A stretch of DNA of 64,000 bases from QHWK01 sp035259385 (GTDB lineage Bacteria; Acidobacteriota; Vicinamibacteria; Vicinamibacterales; CAVVIG01): positions 1 through 64,000 of the forward strand of contig DATFWL010000659.1 of assembly GCA_035259385.1 (NCBI GenBank), in the 5' to 3' direction. Each line of letters begins with the position of its first letter. The stretch's first letter is position 1. The notes below the pieces were generated by a model that did not search any database, was not told the origin of the DNA, and was given only the letters and a program-made list of their open reading frames with translations. A program made the position numbers and the translations under genes. Positions 19,179-26,516 of this stretch are shown here, one piece after another.

Positions 19179-19289
19179 CCCGACATGGCTGATGGCTGAT
19201 GGCTGATGGCACGTGGTGGATGGCAGATGACGGATGGCGATGGTCCATTAACCCTATGCCATCAGCCATCAGCCATCAGCCATGTCGGG
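19179..19289. repeat. perfect 32-bp inverted repeat of GGCTGAT heptads (element B)
   Basis: The left arm 19179-19210 and right arm 19258-19289 are exact reverse complements over 32 bases, with a 47-base loop. Each arm holds three full copies of the 7-mer GGCTGAT plus flanking CCCGACAT. Because 7 is not a multiple of 3, the three TGA triplets fall in all three reading frames. The right arm contains the last codons and the TGA stop (19276-19278) of the cysteine-synthase-family gene. The element lies between that gene and the TcA start, so it may end or insulate transcription. Confidence 0.95.
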
Positions 19290-20220
19290 CAAACAGATCT
19301 CCGTTCAGGTACTTGAGGCCTGTGTCGACGGCGACGGTCGCGACGTTGTGGCCGGCGCCCAGCTCGGCGGCGCACTGCAGCGCGGCGACCACGTTCAGGC
19401 CGGTGGAGGTACCGGCAAAGATGCCTTCCTCTCTGGCGAGGCGGCGCGCCATCGCGCGCGCTTCTTCTTCGTCGATCGCGCGCGCTTCGTCGTAGTCGCT
19501 TCTGGTGAGGTGCGGTGGAACGAACCCCGGCGCCGTGCCCTCGACGCGATGCGCCCCGCCGCGGCCGGTGGTCAGCACCGGCGAGCCGTCCGGCTCGAGG
19601 GCGACGATCCGGGCTCGCGACCCACCCGCTTTCAACGCACGTGAGACGCCGACGAGCATGCCCGCCGTTCCCACCGCGCCGCAGAACACGCTGATTGATC
19701 CGATCTGATCGAGCAGCTCGACGCCGATCTGCTGGTAGCCGTTCAGTGCGTCGGCATTGTGGAACTGGTCGGTCCAGAAGGTGTTCGGTTCGTTGCGGAG
19801 CACGTCGATGCGCGCGCGGAACCTGTCGAACAGGCGCGGCGTCACCTTGCCGCCGTCGCTCGGCACGATCTCGACACCGGCGCCGAACGCTTCCATCGTC
19901 TGGATTTTCTCGCGCGCGAACGCGTCGGACGACAGCGGCGCGAAGGCGTAGCCTTTGACCGCGCAGACCATCGCCAGCGACGATCCCGTGCTGCCGCCGG
20001 TGTACTCGATGACGCGCATGCCCGGCCTGAGCGCCCCGCGCGATTCGGCGCCTTCGATCATCGCGAGCGCCATCCGGTCCTTGTACGACCCGGTCGGATT
20101 GAAGTACTCGAGCTTCACGAACACGTCGCCGCTGCCCGGCGGCACGATCTTGTTCAGGCGGACGACCGGCGTGTGGCCGATGGTGTGGAGGATGGATTCG
20201 GCAACTGCGGTCACTGACAT
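19276..20220 (-). CDS. cysteine synthase family PLP enzyme
   Basis: 314 residues from the ATG at 20220, with AGGAG 11 bases upstream; a GTG four codons earlier sits too close to that site. It is a fold-type II PLP enzyme: HTPVVRLNK near the N-terminus, the PLP lysine in PTGSYKDRMA (~50), the phosphate/substrate loop YTGGSTGSSLA (~75), a GAVGTAGML loop (~180) and a C-terminal FAGTSTGLN. Members make cysteine from O-acetyl- or O-phosphoserine, or related beta-replacement products. The length fits CysK/CysM, but the exact donor cannot be told from sequence. Its stop codon lies inside a perfect palindrome. It may be transcribed with the radical SAM gene upstream, from which it is separated by 154 bases holding another palindrome. 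Confidence 0.88.
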   Translation of the reverse strand: MSVTAVAESILHTIGHTPVVRLNKIVPPGSGDVFVKLEYFNPTGSYKDRMALAMIEGAESRGALRPGMRVIEYTGGSTGSSLAMVCAVKGYAFAPLSSDAFAREKIQTMEAFGAGVEIVPSDGGKVTPRLFDRFRARIDVLRNEPNTFWTDQFHNADALNGYQQIGVELLDQIGSISVFCGAVGTAGMLVGVSRALKAGGSRARIVALEPDGSPVLTTGRGGAHRVEGTAPGFVPPHLTRSDYDEARAIDEEEARAMARRLAREEGIFAGTSTGLNVVAALQCAAELGAGHNVATVAVDTGLKYLNGDLFARHG

Positions 20221-20245
20221 CGGAATGGTCACTCCTATTGAGAGG

Positions 20246-20365
20246 TCCGGCTAAAGCCTGGGGTAGGGCCTAGGGGCTAGGGCTGGTGGCTCGTTGCAAT
20301 CCAGCGTTACGGCTAGCCCCGAGCCCCAAGCCCCGAGTCCCGTCTCGTAGTGTCCGGCTTCAGCC
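20246..20365. repeat. GGGCTAG heptad inverted repeat (element C)
   Basis: The left arm reads GGGGTAG, GGCCTAG, GGGCTAG at 20260-20280, placing TAG in all three frames. The right arm (20311-20338), read on the minus strand, gives GGGGCTT, GGGGCTC, GGGGCTA. Outside the arms lie GTCCGGCTAAAGCC (20246-20259) and GTCCGGCTTCAGCC (20352-20365), related to the 24-mers of the element near 28.6 kb. It fills most of the space between the radical SAM gene's 3' end and the cysteine-synthase-family start, so it may affect readthrough. Confidence 0.8.
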
Positions 20366-20374
20366 AGACCTCCT

Positions 20375-21736
20375 TCATCGCACCCATAACGTCTGCATCG
20401 TGGTCGGACTGCCGCAGCGCTCGAACCAATCGATCCCTTCGCTCACGAGATCGAACTTCAGTGCGTAGCGCCCGCGCCGCTGCGGCGCCGGAATCTCGAT
20501 CGGCACGTCCGCGACCGCTCCGGGACCAAGCGTCTGCGGCAGCCACGCGCGCGCGAAGTCGCGGTCGAGGACGCTGCCGTCCGTCGCGCACAGCTGCGCG
20601 CCGAGGCGGACGAGCCGGCGGCCGTAGGTGGCCTGCGCCGGAAACGGGCGCGTCGACAGGTTGCGGACGCGCGTCTCGACCGCGAGCGGCTGACCGGCCC
20701 GGGCGATCAGCGGGACGCCCGGCACCGGTCTGCGGACGTCGATCGCCGCACGCGGTGTCGCGCCGACGATGGCATTGCCGAGATTGTTGTCGTCCCAGAT
20801 CTCGTGGCGGATTGCGGCGAGCTCCGGCGCTCCGGGGACGAACCGCCGCGAGTAGGCGGTCTCGGGATGATCGGTCAGCTCCCAGCACAGCCGGTCGACG
20901 CCGATCTCTGCCGCCAGCTGCCGTGCCCGCGCCATCTCGGCATCGCCGTCGTTCCACCGGAAGAGGATGTACCTCCAGTTGAGGAACGGCAGGTCCCGTC
21001 CTGCGCTCCGCTTCTCGTCCACCATCGCGCGCAGGTTGGCGATCGCGACGTCGAAGCGTCCGCGCTGCCGGTACTTGACGTAGCTCTCGTGCGTCGCGCC
21101 GTCGATCGAGAAGGTGACCTCGTCGATGCCGGAGTGCACGAGCCGCCGCGCCTGCGCTTCCGACAGGGCGAGCCCGTTCGTGCTGGTGTACAGATAGATG
21201 TGCGGGAATTTCTGCTTGATGTACTCGCACATCTCCACGGCGCGCTTGTGGAGGAACGCCTCGCCGTAGTTGAAGAAGTCGATGCGGACGAGCGACGGTC
21301 CGGCCTCGTCGACTACGCGGCGGAACAGATCGAAGTCGAGCATGCCGGCCTGCCGCGTGCGGGTGATGCCGGTTTCGGGCGCGCAGCACGCTTCGGTGCA
21401 CGAGATGTTGCACGCGGCGGTGCACTCGATATAGAGCCGTGACGGCAGCGGTCCGGCGTCGACCGATCGGCGCGGCGGCTCCTCGTCCTTCTTGAGCGGC
21501 AGCTTCAGCGGACAGTCGCCGCAGAATCGCGACCCGCCACCGTTGAGCTCGGCGCGGAGCTGCGAGGCCACGCCGCCGGTCCAGACGTCGTGGATCGTCG
21601 CGGTTCGCGCGTCGCCGAGCACACGCTTCCCGTACGGGTCGGCGCAGCCGCAAACCACGCGGCCGTCGCAGAGCACCACGAGCGTGCTCCACGGCCAGCT
21701 GCACTGAAAGCGGGTCGCCAGGTAGTTCAGGGACAT
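20375..21736 (-). CDS. radical SAM protein with N-terminal SPASM-like cysteines and beta-sandwich tail
   Basis: 453 residues, ATG at 21736 without a clear ribosome site. Residues 1-75 hold a cysteine set resembling a SPASM auxiliary-cluster domain (Cys12, Cys23, Cys29, Cys31, then FCGDC). SPASM normally sits at the C-terminus. The SAM-cluster region reads IECTAACNISCTEACC: the spacing from Cys105 is CX3CX3C rather than the canonical CX3CX2C, with further cysteines at 117-118. The barrel continues with DFFNYGEAFLHK, STNGL and SIDGATHE, all typical of radical SAM enzymes. Residues ~355-453 form a beta-sandwich (GRRLVRLGAQL, ARAWLPQTLGPGAV) seen in some glycan-processing proteins. The substrate is unknown, possibly a peptide or polysaccharide. 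Confidence 0.85.
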   Translation of the reverse strand: MSLNYLATRFQCSWPWSTLVVLCDGRVVCGCADPYGKRVLGDARTATIHDVWTGGVASQLRAELNGGGSRFCGDCPLKLPLKKDEEPPRRSVDAGPLPSRLYIECTAACNISCTEACCAPETGITRTRQAGMLDFDLFRRVVDEAGPSLVRIDFFNYGEAFLHKRAVEMCEYIKQKFPHIYLYTSTNGLALSEAQARRLVHSGIDEVTFSIDGATHESYVKYRQRGRFDVAIANLRAMVDEKRSAGRDLPFLNWRYILFRWNDGDAEMARARQLAAEIGVDRLCWELTDHPETAYSRRFVPGAPELAAIRHEIWDDNNLGNAIVGATPRAAIDVRRPVPGVPLIARAGQPLAVETRVRNLSTRPFPAQATYGRRLVRLGAQLCATDGSVLDRDFARAWLPQTLGPGAVADVPIEIPAPQRRGRYALKFDLVSEGIDWFERCGSPTTMQTLWVR

Positions 21737-21991
21737 CGAGGATAGTCATTATGGCCCGCGCCGCGCGGGCCGGGCGAGTCTCGCACGCCTCGAGCTGCCG
21801 CGAAGACGCGAAGAATGGTTTCCAGCCCTCGGCTCGCTGCAGTTTTGTCCGCAGGATCACAAAACCGGCGGCCGCCGCGATCGCCTGAGCGCAGTGTCGT
21901 CTCGCATCTGGGACTTACTGGACTTCCGAGCGTCACGAAGCCCGTCGATCGGGACGCCCGTCTGGTACTCGCGTTGCTCTAACCGTGCGAC

Positions 21992-22717
21992 ATGCCGAAC
22001 GACGTTGCGATTGTCATAGCCGATCCGTCCTTCATGAGCGCCATCCGCGAGACTGCGTCGATTCCGGGTCGGATGATGCCGTTCGGTACGAACAGCCTCG
22101 GGTCGGCGATGGAGAGCGTGCGCGCGTATCGGCCCAAGGTGGTCGCGCTCGACGCGCTCGTCGCGCAGACGCCAGGCGGCATGACGTTCCTCGATCGCGT
22201 CGAGCAGTTGGGCATTCCGAAGTGCAAAATCCTGCTGCTCGTCGAGCATGACGGGGAATGGAGCACGGTGCCGCGCAAAGACGCCGCAAATCTGGCCCCG
22301 TCGCGCTCGGCGGGTGGGTCCGCGACGCAGGCCGCTCCGACAAAGCCGGTCGTCGCGCTTCCGCCGGCCGAGATCGTCAGCACCCGCCGGGTGCCGCGGT
22401 TCGCGGTCCGGGATTCGCTGGACGTCACCGTGGAAAGCGGCTGCGCGCACCTGGTCGACATCTCCGTGCTCGGTGCTCAGGTGGTGTCGCTGCCGGTGCT
22501 CCGCCCCGGCCAGAAGATCAAGGTCTCGCTGCCCGACACCGACGACACGCTCAACGTCGTCGCGCAGGTCGCGTGGTCGCTCTTCGAGCGGCCGCAGCTT
22601 CAGGCGGAACCGCACTATCGCGTCGGACTCGAGTTCACCGAGGCGGCGCAACACGCGCTCGAAGGCTACCGCCAGCGTCACTGCGCCAGTCAGCCGCTCC
22701 GGAAGCGCGCTCGTTAG
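21992..22717 (+). CDS. REC-like / PilZ domain protein
   Basis: 241 residues, ATG at 21992. Residues ~1-95 resemble a response-regulator receiver (VAIVIADPSF, then VVALDALVAQTPGG with a candidate phospho-Asp), though one of the usual acidic pair seems missing. After a linker, residues ~128-230 form a PilZ domain with both c-di-GMP signatures intact: RRVPR (RXXXR) at ~129 and DISVLG (DXSXXG) at ~156. PilZ domains bind c-di-GMP and control motility, polysaccharide or secretion through protein contacts. It is transcribed divergently from the radical SAM gene, 255 bases apart, and no partner enzyme is adjacent. Confidence 0.88.
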   Translation: MPNDVAIVIADPSFMSAIRETASIPGRMMPFGTNSLGSAMESVRAYRPKVVALDALVAQTPGGMTFLDRVEQLGIPKCKILLLVEHDGEWSTVPRKDAANLAPSRSAGGSATQAAPTKPVVALPPAEIVSTRRVPRFAVRDSLDVTVESGCAHLVDISVLGAQVVSLPVLRPGQKIKVSLPDTDDTLNVVAQVAWSLFERPQLQAEPHYRVGLEFTEAAQHALEGYRQRHCASQPLRKRAR

Positions 22718-22791
22718 CGCCAGCTTCGTCGACGAATCGAACCCTCCCGACTCGTTCAAGCGCTGGTTCAAAACTGGCTCGTAGGGTCCGA

Positions 22792-22814
22792 GGCCGATCG
22801 CGCGAGGATCGGCC
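22792..22814. terminator. candidate hairpin after the PilZ gene
   Basis: GGCCGATC (22792-22799) and GATCGGCC (22807-22814) form a perfect 8-bp stem with a 7-base loop, 75 bases after the PilZ stop. No T-run follows, so it is not a classical intrinsic terminator. It could be a processing hairpin or a chance palindrome. Confidence 0.4.
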
Positions 22815-22854
22815 AACGCGGAGTGCGGCCGACCGCGGTCTCCGCCGGCGTTCG

Positions 22855-22883
22855 TTGACAAGGCTGCATCGTTCACATAACGT
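22855..22883 (+). promoter_or_regulatory. candidate sigma-70-like promoter for the GNAT-aminotransferase operon
   Basis: A perfect TTGACA (22855-22860) is followed after 17 bases by TAACGT (22878-22883), a weak match to TATAAT. Transcription would begin around 22890, almost at the ATG at 22893. The gene has no good ribosome site, so a leaderless mRNA is consistent. Confidence 0.4.
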
Positions 22884-22892
22884 CCGGATTCC

Positions 22893-24917
22893 ATGTGGTA
22901 CTACCGACGGCTCGAGAGCGGGCTGGTCGTGATGCAGACCCGGCGCGAGTTCGCCGAGCAGCTCGAGGAGCTGCAGCGGATCTGCTTTCCCACGCTCGAC
23001 GACGCCGAACGGTTCAAGGCGGCACATTACCGACACCACGTCGATCTGTTCGAGGACGGACAGTTCGTCGTCCTCGACGGCGATCGCGTCGTCGGCGCGA
23101 CGACGACGCTGCGGCTGGCGTTCGACTTCGATCACATCGACCACACCTTCGCCGAGATCATTCAAGGCGGCTGGCTCACCTCGCATCAGCGCGCGGGCGA
23201 GTGGCTCTACGGCGCCGACGTGGGCGTCAGTCCCGGGTATCGCGGGCGGGGAATCGGCACGGCGTTGTACGCCGCGCGGCAGGAAACCGTCTGGCGGCTC
23301 GGCCTGAAGGGGCAGGTCACGGCAGGCATGATCCGCGACTACGGCGCCGTGAAAGGCCGGATGACCGCACAGGACTACTACCGGGGCGTGGTCGAGGGAC
23401 GGGTGAAGGATTCGACGCTGTCGATGCAGCTCGGTGTCGGCTTTGCGCCGCGAGCGCTCCTCGAGAACTACCTTCACGATCCAGCGTCGGACAACTACAG
23501 CGTCCTTCTGGTACTCCCTGCGAATCGGGAGGTGCAGGGCGCGTCCCGGACGCATGCCATGTCGTACATCCGCGTGAACACGGAGGTGCCCGGGCCGCGG
23601 GCCCGCGATCTGATCGCCCGCCGGGCCGCGGCAGCGCCCGCCGGCCTCGGCCGCGCGACCGACGTCGTGGTCGAGCGCGCCGACGGCGGACTGGTCTTCG
23701 ACGTGGACGGCAACACATTCATCGATCTCGCCGGCGGCATCGGCATGCTGGCGGTCGGTCACGCGCCGGCGCGGGTCGTGAAAGCGATCCAGGATCAGGC
23801 CGCGAAGTACGTGCATCCGTGCGCGCTCGTCACCACCTATGAGCCGTACGTCCGGCTGGCGGAACTCCTCAACGAGATCACGCCAGGCTCGTTCCCGAAG
23901 AAGACCATTCTCGCCAACAGCGGCGCAGAAGCCGTCGAGAACGCCGTCCATCTGTCACGCAAGCACACCGGACGTCCGTCGATCATCTGCTTCGAAGGCG
24001 GCTATCACGGCCGGACGCTGCTGACGCTGAGCCTGACGAGCAAGTACGGGCTCTTCAAGAGCGGCTTCGGCCCGTTCGCGCCGGAGATCGTCCGGCTGCC
24101 GATTCCGCAGCTCTATCGCCGGCCAAAGGGGATGACCGACGACGAGTACGTGGACTTCGGCATCCGTCAGCTCGAGCATGCATTCATCGCGCAGGTCGAT
24201 CCGAAGGCGGTGGCCGCGATTCTGGTCGAGCCGGTGCAGGGTGAGGCCGGCTTCGTGCCGGTGCCGGCGCGCTTTCTCGCCCGCATCCGCGAACTGTGCA
24301 CGGAGCACGGCATCGTGATGATCGCCGACGAGGTGCAGTGCGGCATGGGCCGGACGGCCCGCCTGTTCGCGGTCGAGCACTACGGCGTGGTTCCGGATCT
24401 CATCACGATTGCCAAGTCGCTCGGCGCGGGGATGCCGATTGCAGCGGTCACGGGACGCGCCGAGATCCTCGATTCGGCGCACCTTGGCGGCGTCGGCGGC
24501 ACCTACGGCGGCAGCCCGGTCGCCTGCGCCGCGGCACTCGAAGCGATCGACATGATTCGGCAGCCGGAGTTCCTGGCGCACGCCGCGCGGCTCGGCGACG
24601 TCATGCGCGAGGTGTTGAACGGCTGGAGGGCGCGCTGGCCGGTGGTCGGCGACGTTCGCGGCCTCGGGCCGATGATGGTGGTCGAGTTCGTGGCCGATCG
24701 CGAGAGCCGCCAGCCGGCGCCGCCGGAACTGACCCTGGCGATCATCCGCAAGGCGGTGGCGAACGGCGTCGTCGTCATGCGTGCCGGACTGTTCAGTAAC
24801 TGCGTGCGCCTGCTGCCGCCGTTGACGATGCCCGAGGAGATGCTGCGCGAAGGACTCGGCGCGCTGGAGGCTGCCGTCGCAGCGGTTGCCGTCGGCCCCG
24901 CTGTCGCGTCGGTCTGA
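22893..24917 (+). CDS. GNAT acetyltransferase fused to class III aminotransferase
   Basis: 674 residues. Residues ~1-215 are a GNAT-fold domain with the acetyl-CoA loop GVSPGYRGRGIGTALY (~111). Residues ~235-665 are a fold-type I, class III aminotransferase of the GABA/ornithine type: NSGAEAVENAVHLSRKHTGR, YHGRTLLTLS, the cofactor motif ADEVQCGMGRTARLF and the PLP lysine in TIAKSLGAGMP (~510). Both domains are about normal length, so this is a genuine fusion. One enzyme could acetylate a polyamine or amino acid and transaminate its free amine. It leads a three-gene operon with an amidohydrolase 14 bases downstream and a spermidine-dehydrogenase-like flavoprotein. The substrate is inferred, not shown. 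Confidence 0.92.
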   Translation: MWYYRRLESGLVVMQTRREFAEQLEELQRICFPTLDDAERFKAAHYRHHVDLFEDGQFVVLDGDRVVGATTTLRLAFDFDHIDHTFAEIIQGGWLTSHQRAGEWLYGADVGVSPGYRGRGIGTALYAARQETVWRLGLKGQVTAGMIRDYGAVKGRMTAQDYYRGVVEGRVKDSTLSMQLGVGFAPRALLENYLHDPASDNYSVLLVLPANREVQGASRTHAMSYIRVNTEVPGPRARDLIARRAAAAPAGLGRATDVVVERADGGLVFDVDGNTFIDLAGGIGMLAVGHAPARVVKAIQDQAAKYVHPCALVTTYEPYVRLAELLNEITPGSFPKKTILANSGAEAVENAVHLSRKHTGRPSIICFEGGYHGRTLLTLSLTSKYGLFKSGFGPFAPEIVRLPIPQLYRRPKGMTDDEYVDFGIRQLEHAFIAQVDPKAVAAILVEPVQGEAGFVPVPARFLARIRELCTEHGIVMIADEVQCGMGRTARLFAVEHYGVVPDLITIAKSLGAGMPIAAVTGRAEILDSAHLGGVGGTYGGSPVACAAALEAIDMIRQPEFLAHAARLGDVMREVLNGWRARWPVVGDVRGLGPMMVVEFVADRESRQPAPPELTLAIIRKAVANGVVVMRAGLFSNCVRLLPPLTMPEEMLREGLGALEAAVAAVAVGPAVASV

Positions 24918-24931
24918 GATCCGAGGTCGGC

Positions 24932-26506
24932 GTGCTGGATCTGGCTCTCTACAACGGCACGGTGCTCACGCAGGCGACGCCGGCCCGCGCGACTGCTGTT
25001 GGCGTGTGTGACCGCCGGATTGTTGTCGTCGGCGATGATCGGACGGTGCTGTCGGCGGCCGGCCCGGCGACGCGCCGCATCGATCTGGCGGGCCGCTGCC
25101 TCACACCGGGGTTCAACGACGCACACGCCCACATCTGGAAGATCGGTCATCTGCTCACGACCATGCTCGATCTGAGGCGAGTGGGCAGCCTCGGCGAGCT
25201 CGTCGCGCGGGTGGCCGACTTCGGCGCGCGGTTGCCCGACGGGGCGTGGCTGCTCGGCCGCGGCTTCAACGAGGCGGCGTTTCCCGAACGGCGAGCGCCG
25301 ACGCGCGACGATCTGGATCGCGCGGCGCCGGCGCGGCCGGCGGTGCTGACCCGGACGTGCGGACACATCTACGCGGCCAACAGCGCGGCGCTGAATCAGG
25401 CGGGGATCGGAGTGGATACCGATGCGCCCGCCGGCGGCGTGATCGAGCGCGACGAGCGCGGCCGTCCCACCGGCCTGCTCCATGAGACCGCGATGGGGTT
25501 GATCAATCGCTCGATGCCGCCGCCGACTGCCGGCGATCTCGAGGCGATGATCGCGGCTGGCTTGCGTCATCAGCTGTCGCTCGGCATCACCTCGTCCGCC
25601 GACTGCGGCGTCGCCCCGTCGCTGCTCGACGTCTACCGTGCGGTCGACGCCAGACGCGCGTTGCCGGCGCGGATCAACGTCATGCCGCTGCGCCGCGTCG
25701 ACGGCGTCGCCCGGCCGGTGCCGCTGCCCGAGCGATTCGTGTCGGATCAGCTCCGCGTGGACACGGCGAAGTTTCTCGCCGACGGCGGCCTGAGCGGCGC
25801 GACCGCGGCGTTGAGCGTCGCCTACCGGCACGAACCGCGCGCCGGCGTGCTGCGCTTCGACGACGAGGAGCTGCGGGCACTGTGCCGCGAGACGCACGAC
25901 GCCGGCTGGCGGATCGCGACCCACGCGATCGGCGACGTCGCGATCGATCAGATCCTCGGCATTTACGAATCGCTCGGGCCGCATCCGCTCGGTCTGGCGC
26001 ATCGCATCGAGCATTTCGGGCTGCCGGACAGCACGCAGCTTGGCCGCGCGGCATCGCTCGGCGTCATCGCGGCGCCGCAGACGATCTTCATCCACAGCCT
26101 GGGACGGAACTTTCGCGCCTACCTGCCCGATTCGTTCCTGCCGCGCACGTATCCGGTCCGGGCGATGCTCGACGCCGGTGTGCGCGTCGCGCTGTCGTCG
26201 GATGCGCCGGTCGTCGACGACGACAATCCGCTCGCAGGGATGAGGGCCGCGATCACGAGGCGTGACGCGGACGGTCAGCTGATTGCACCGGACCAGGCGA
26301 TCAGCGCGAGGGAAGCCTTGTTCGCGTACACGATGGGCGGCGCGATCGCGAGCGGCGACGCGGACAATCGCGGCAGCATCGAGCCGGGCAAGTGGGCGGA
26401 CCTGGCCGTGCTGACCGGGAACCCTCTCGAGCAGGATGCCGACGCGCTCACCGATCTGACCGTCGATCTCACGATGCTTGGCGGGCGGATCGTCTACGAG
26501 GCATAG
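24932..26506 (+). CDS. amidohydrolase, YtcJ-like
   Basis: 524 residues from a GTG at 24932, with GAGG about six bases upstream. It is a metal-dependent amidohydrolase of the long YtcJ-like group. The composite beta domain is split between N- and C-termini (LYNGTVLTQ ... GGRIVYEA). Metal motifs are HAH (~67), THAIGD with the metal His (~332), RIEHFG and the catalytic Asp in SSDAPVVDDDNPL. The family hydrolyses C-N bonds of amides, ureas or N-acyl compounds. Between a GNAT-aminotransferase and a polyamine-oxidase-like flavoprotein, an N-acylated amine is a reasonable guess for the substrate. No signal peptide is seen, so it should be cytoplasmic. Confidence 0.9.
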   Translation: MLDLALYNGTVLTQATPARATAVGVCDRRIVVVGDDRTVLSAAGPATRRIDLAGRCLTPGFNDAHAHIWKIGHLLTTMLDLRRVGSLGELVARVADFGARLPDGAWLLGRGFNEAAFPERRAPTRDDLDRAAPARPAVLTRTCGHIYAANSAALNQAGIGVDTDAPAGGVIERDERGRPTGLLHETAMGLINRSMPPPTAGDLEAMIAAGLRHQLSLGITSSADCGVAPSLLDVYRAVDARRALPARINVMPLRRVDGVARPVPLPERFVSDQLRVDTAKFLADGGLSGATAALSVAYRHEPRAGVLRFDDEELRALCRETHDAGWRIATHAIGDVAIDQILGIYESLGPHPLGLAHRIEHFGLPDSTQLGRAASLGVIAAPQTIFIHSLGRNFRAYLPDSFLPRTYPVRAMLDAGVRVALSSDAPVVDDDNPLAGMRAAITRRDADGQLIAPDQAISAREALFAYTMGGAIASGDADNRGSIEPGKWADLAVLTGNPLEQDADALTDLTVDLTMLGGRIVYEA

Positions 26507-26516
26507 GACAACAGCC

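Noticed and set aside
20313..21860. 515-codon frame overlapping the radical SAM gene
   Set aside because: Shadow frame rich in Arg/Pro without cysteine motifs; the radical SAM frame is clearly the real one.
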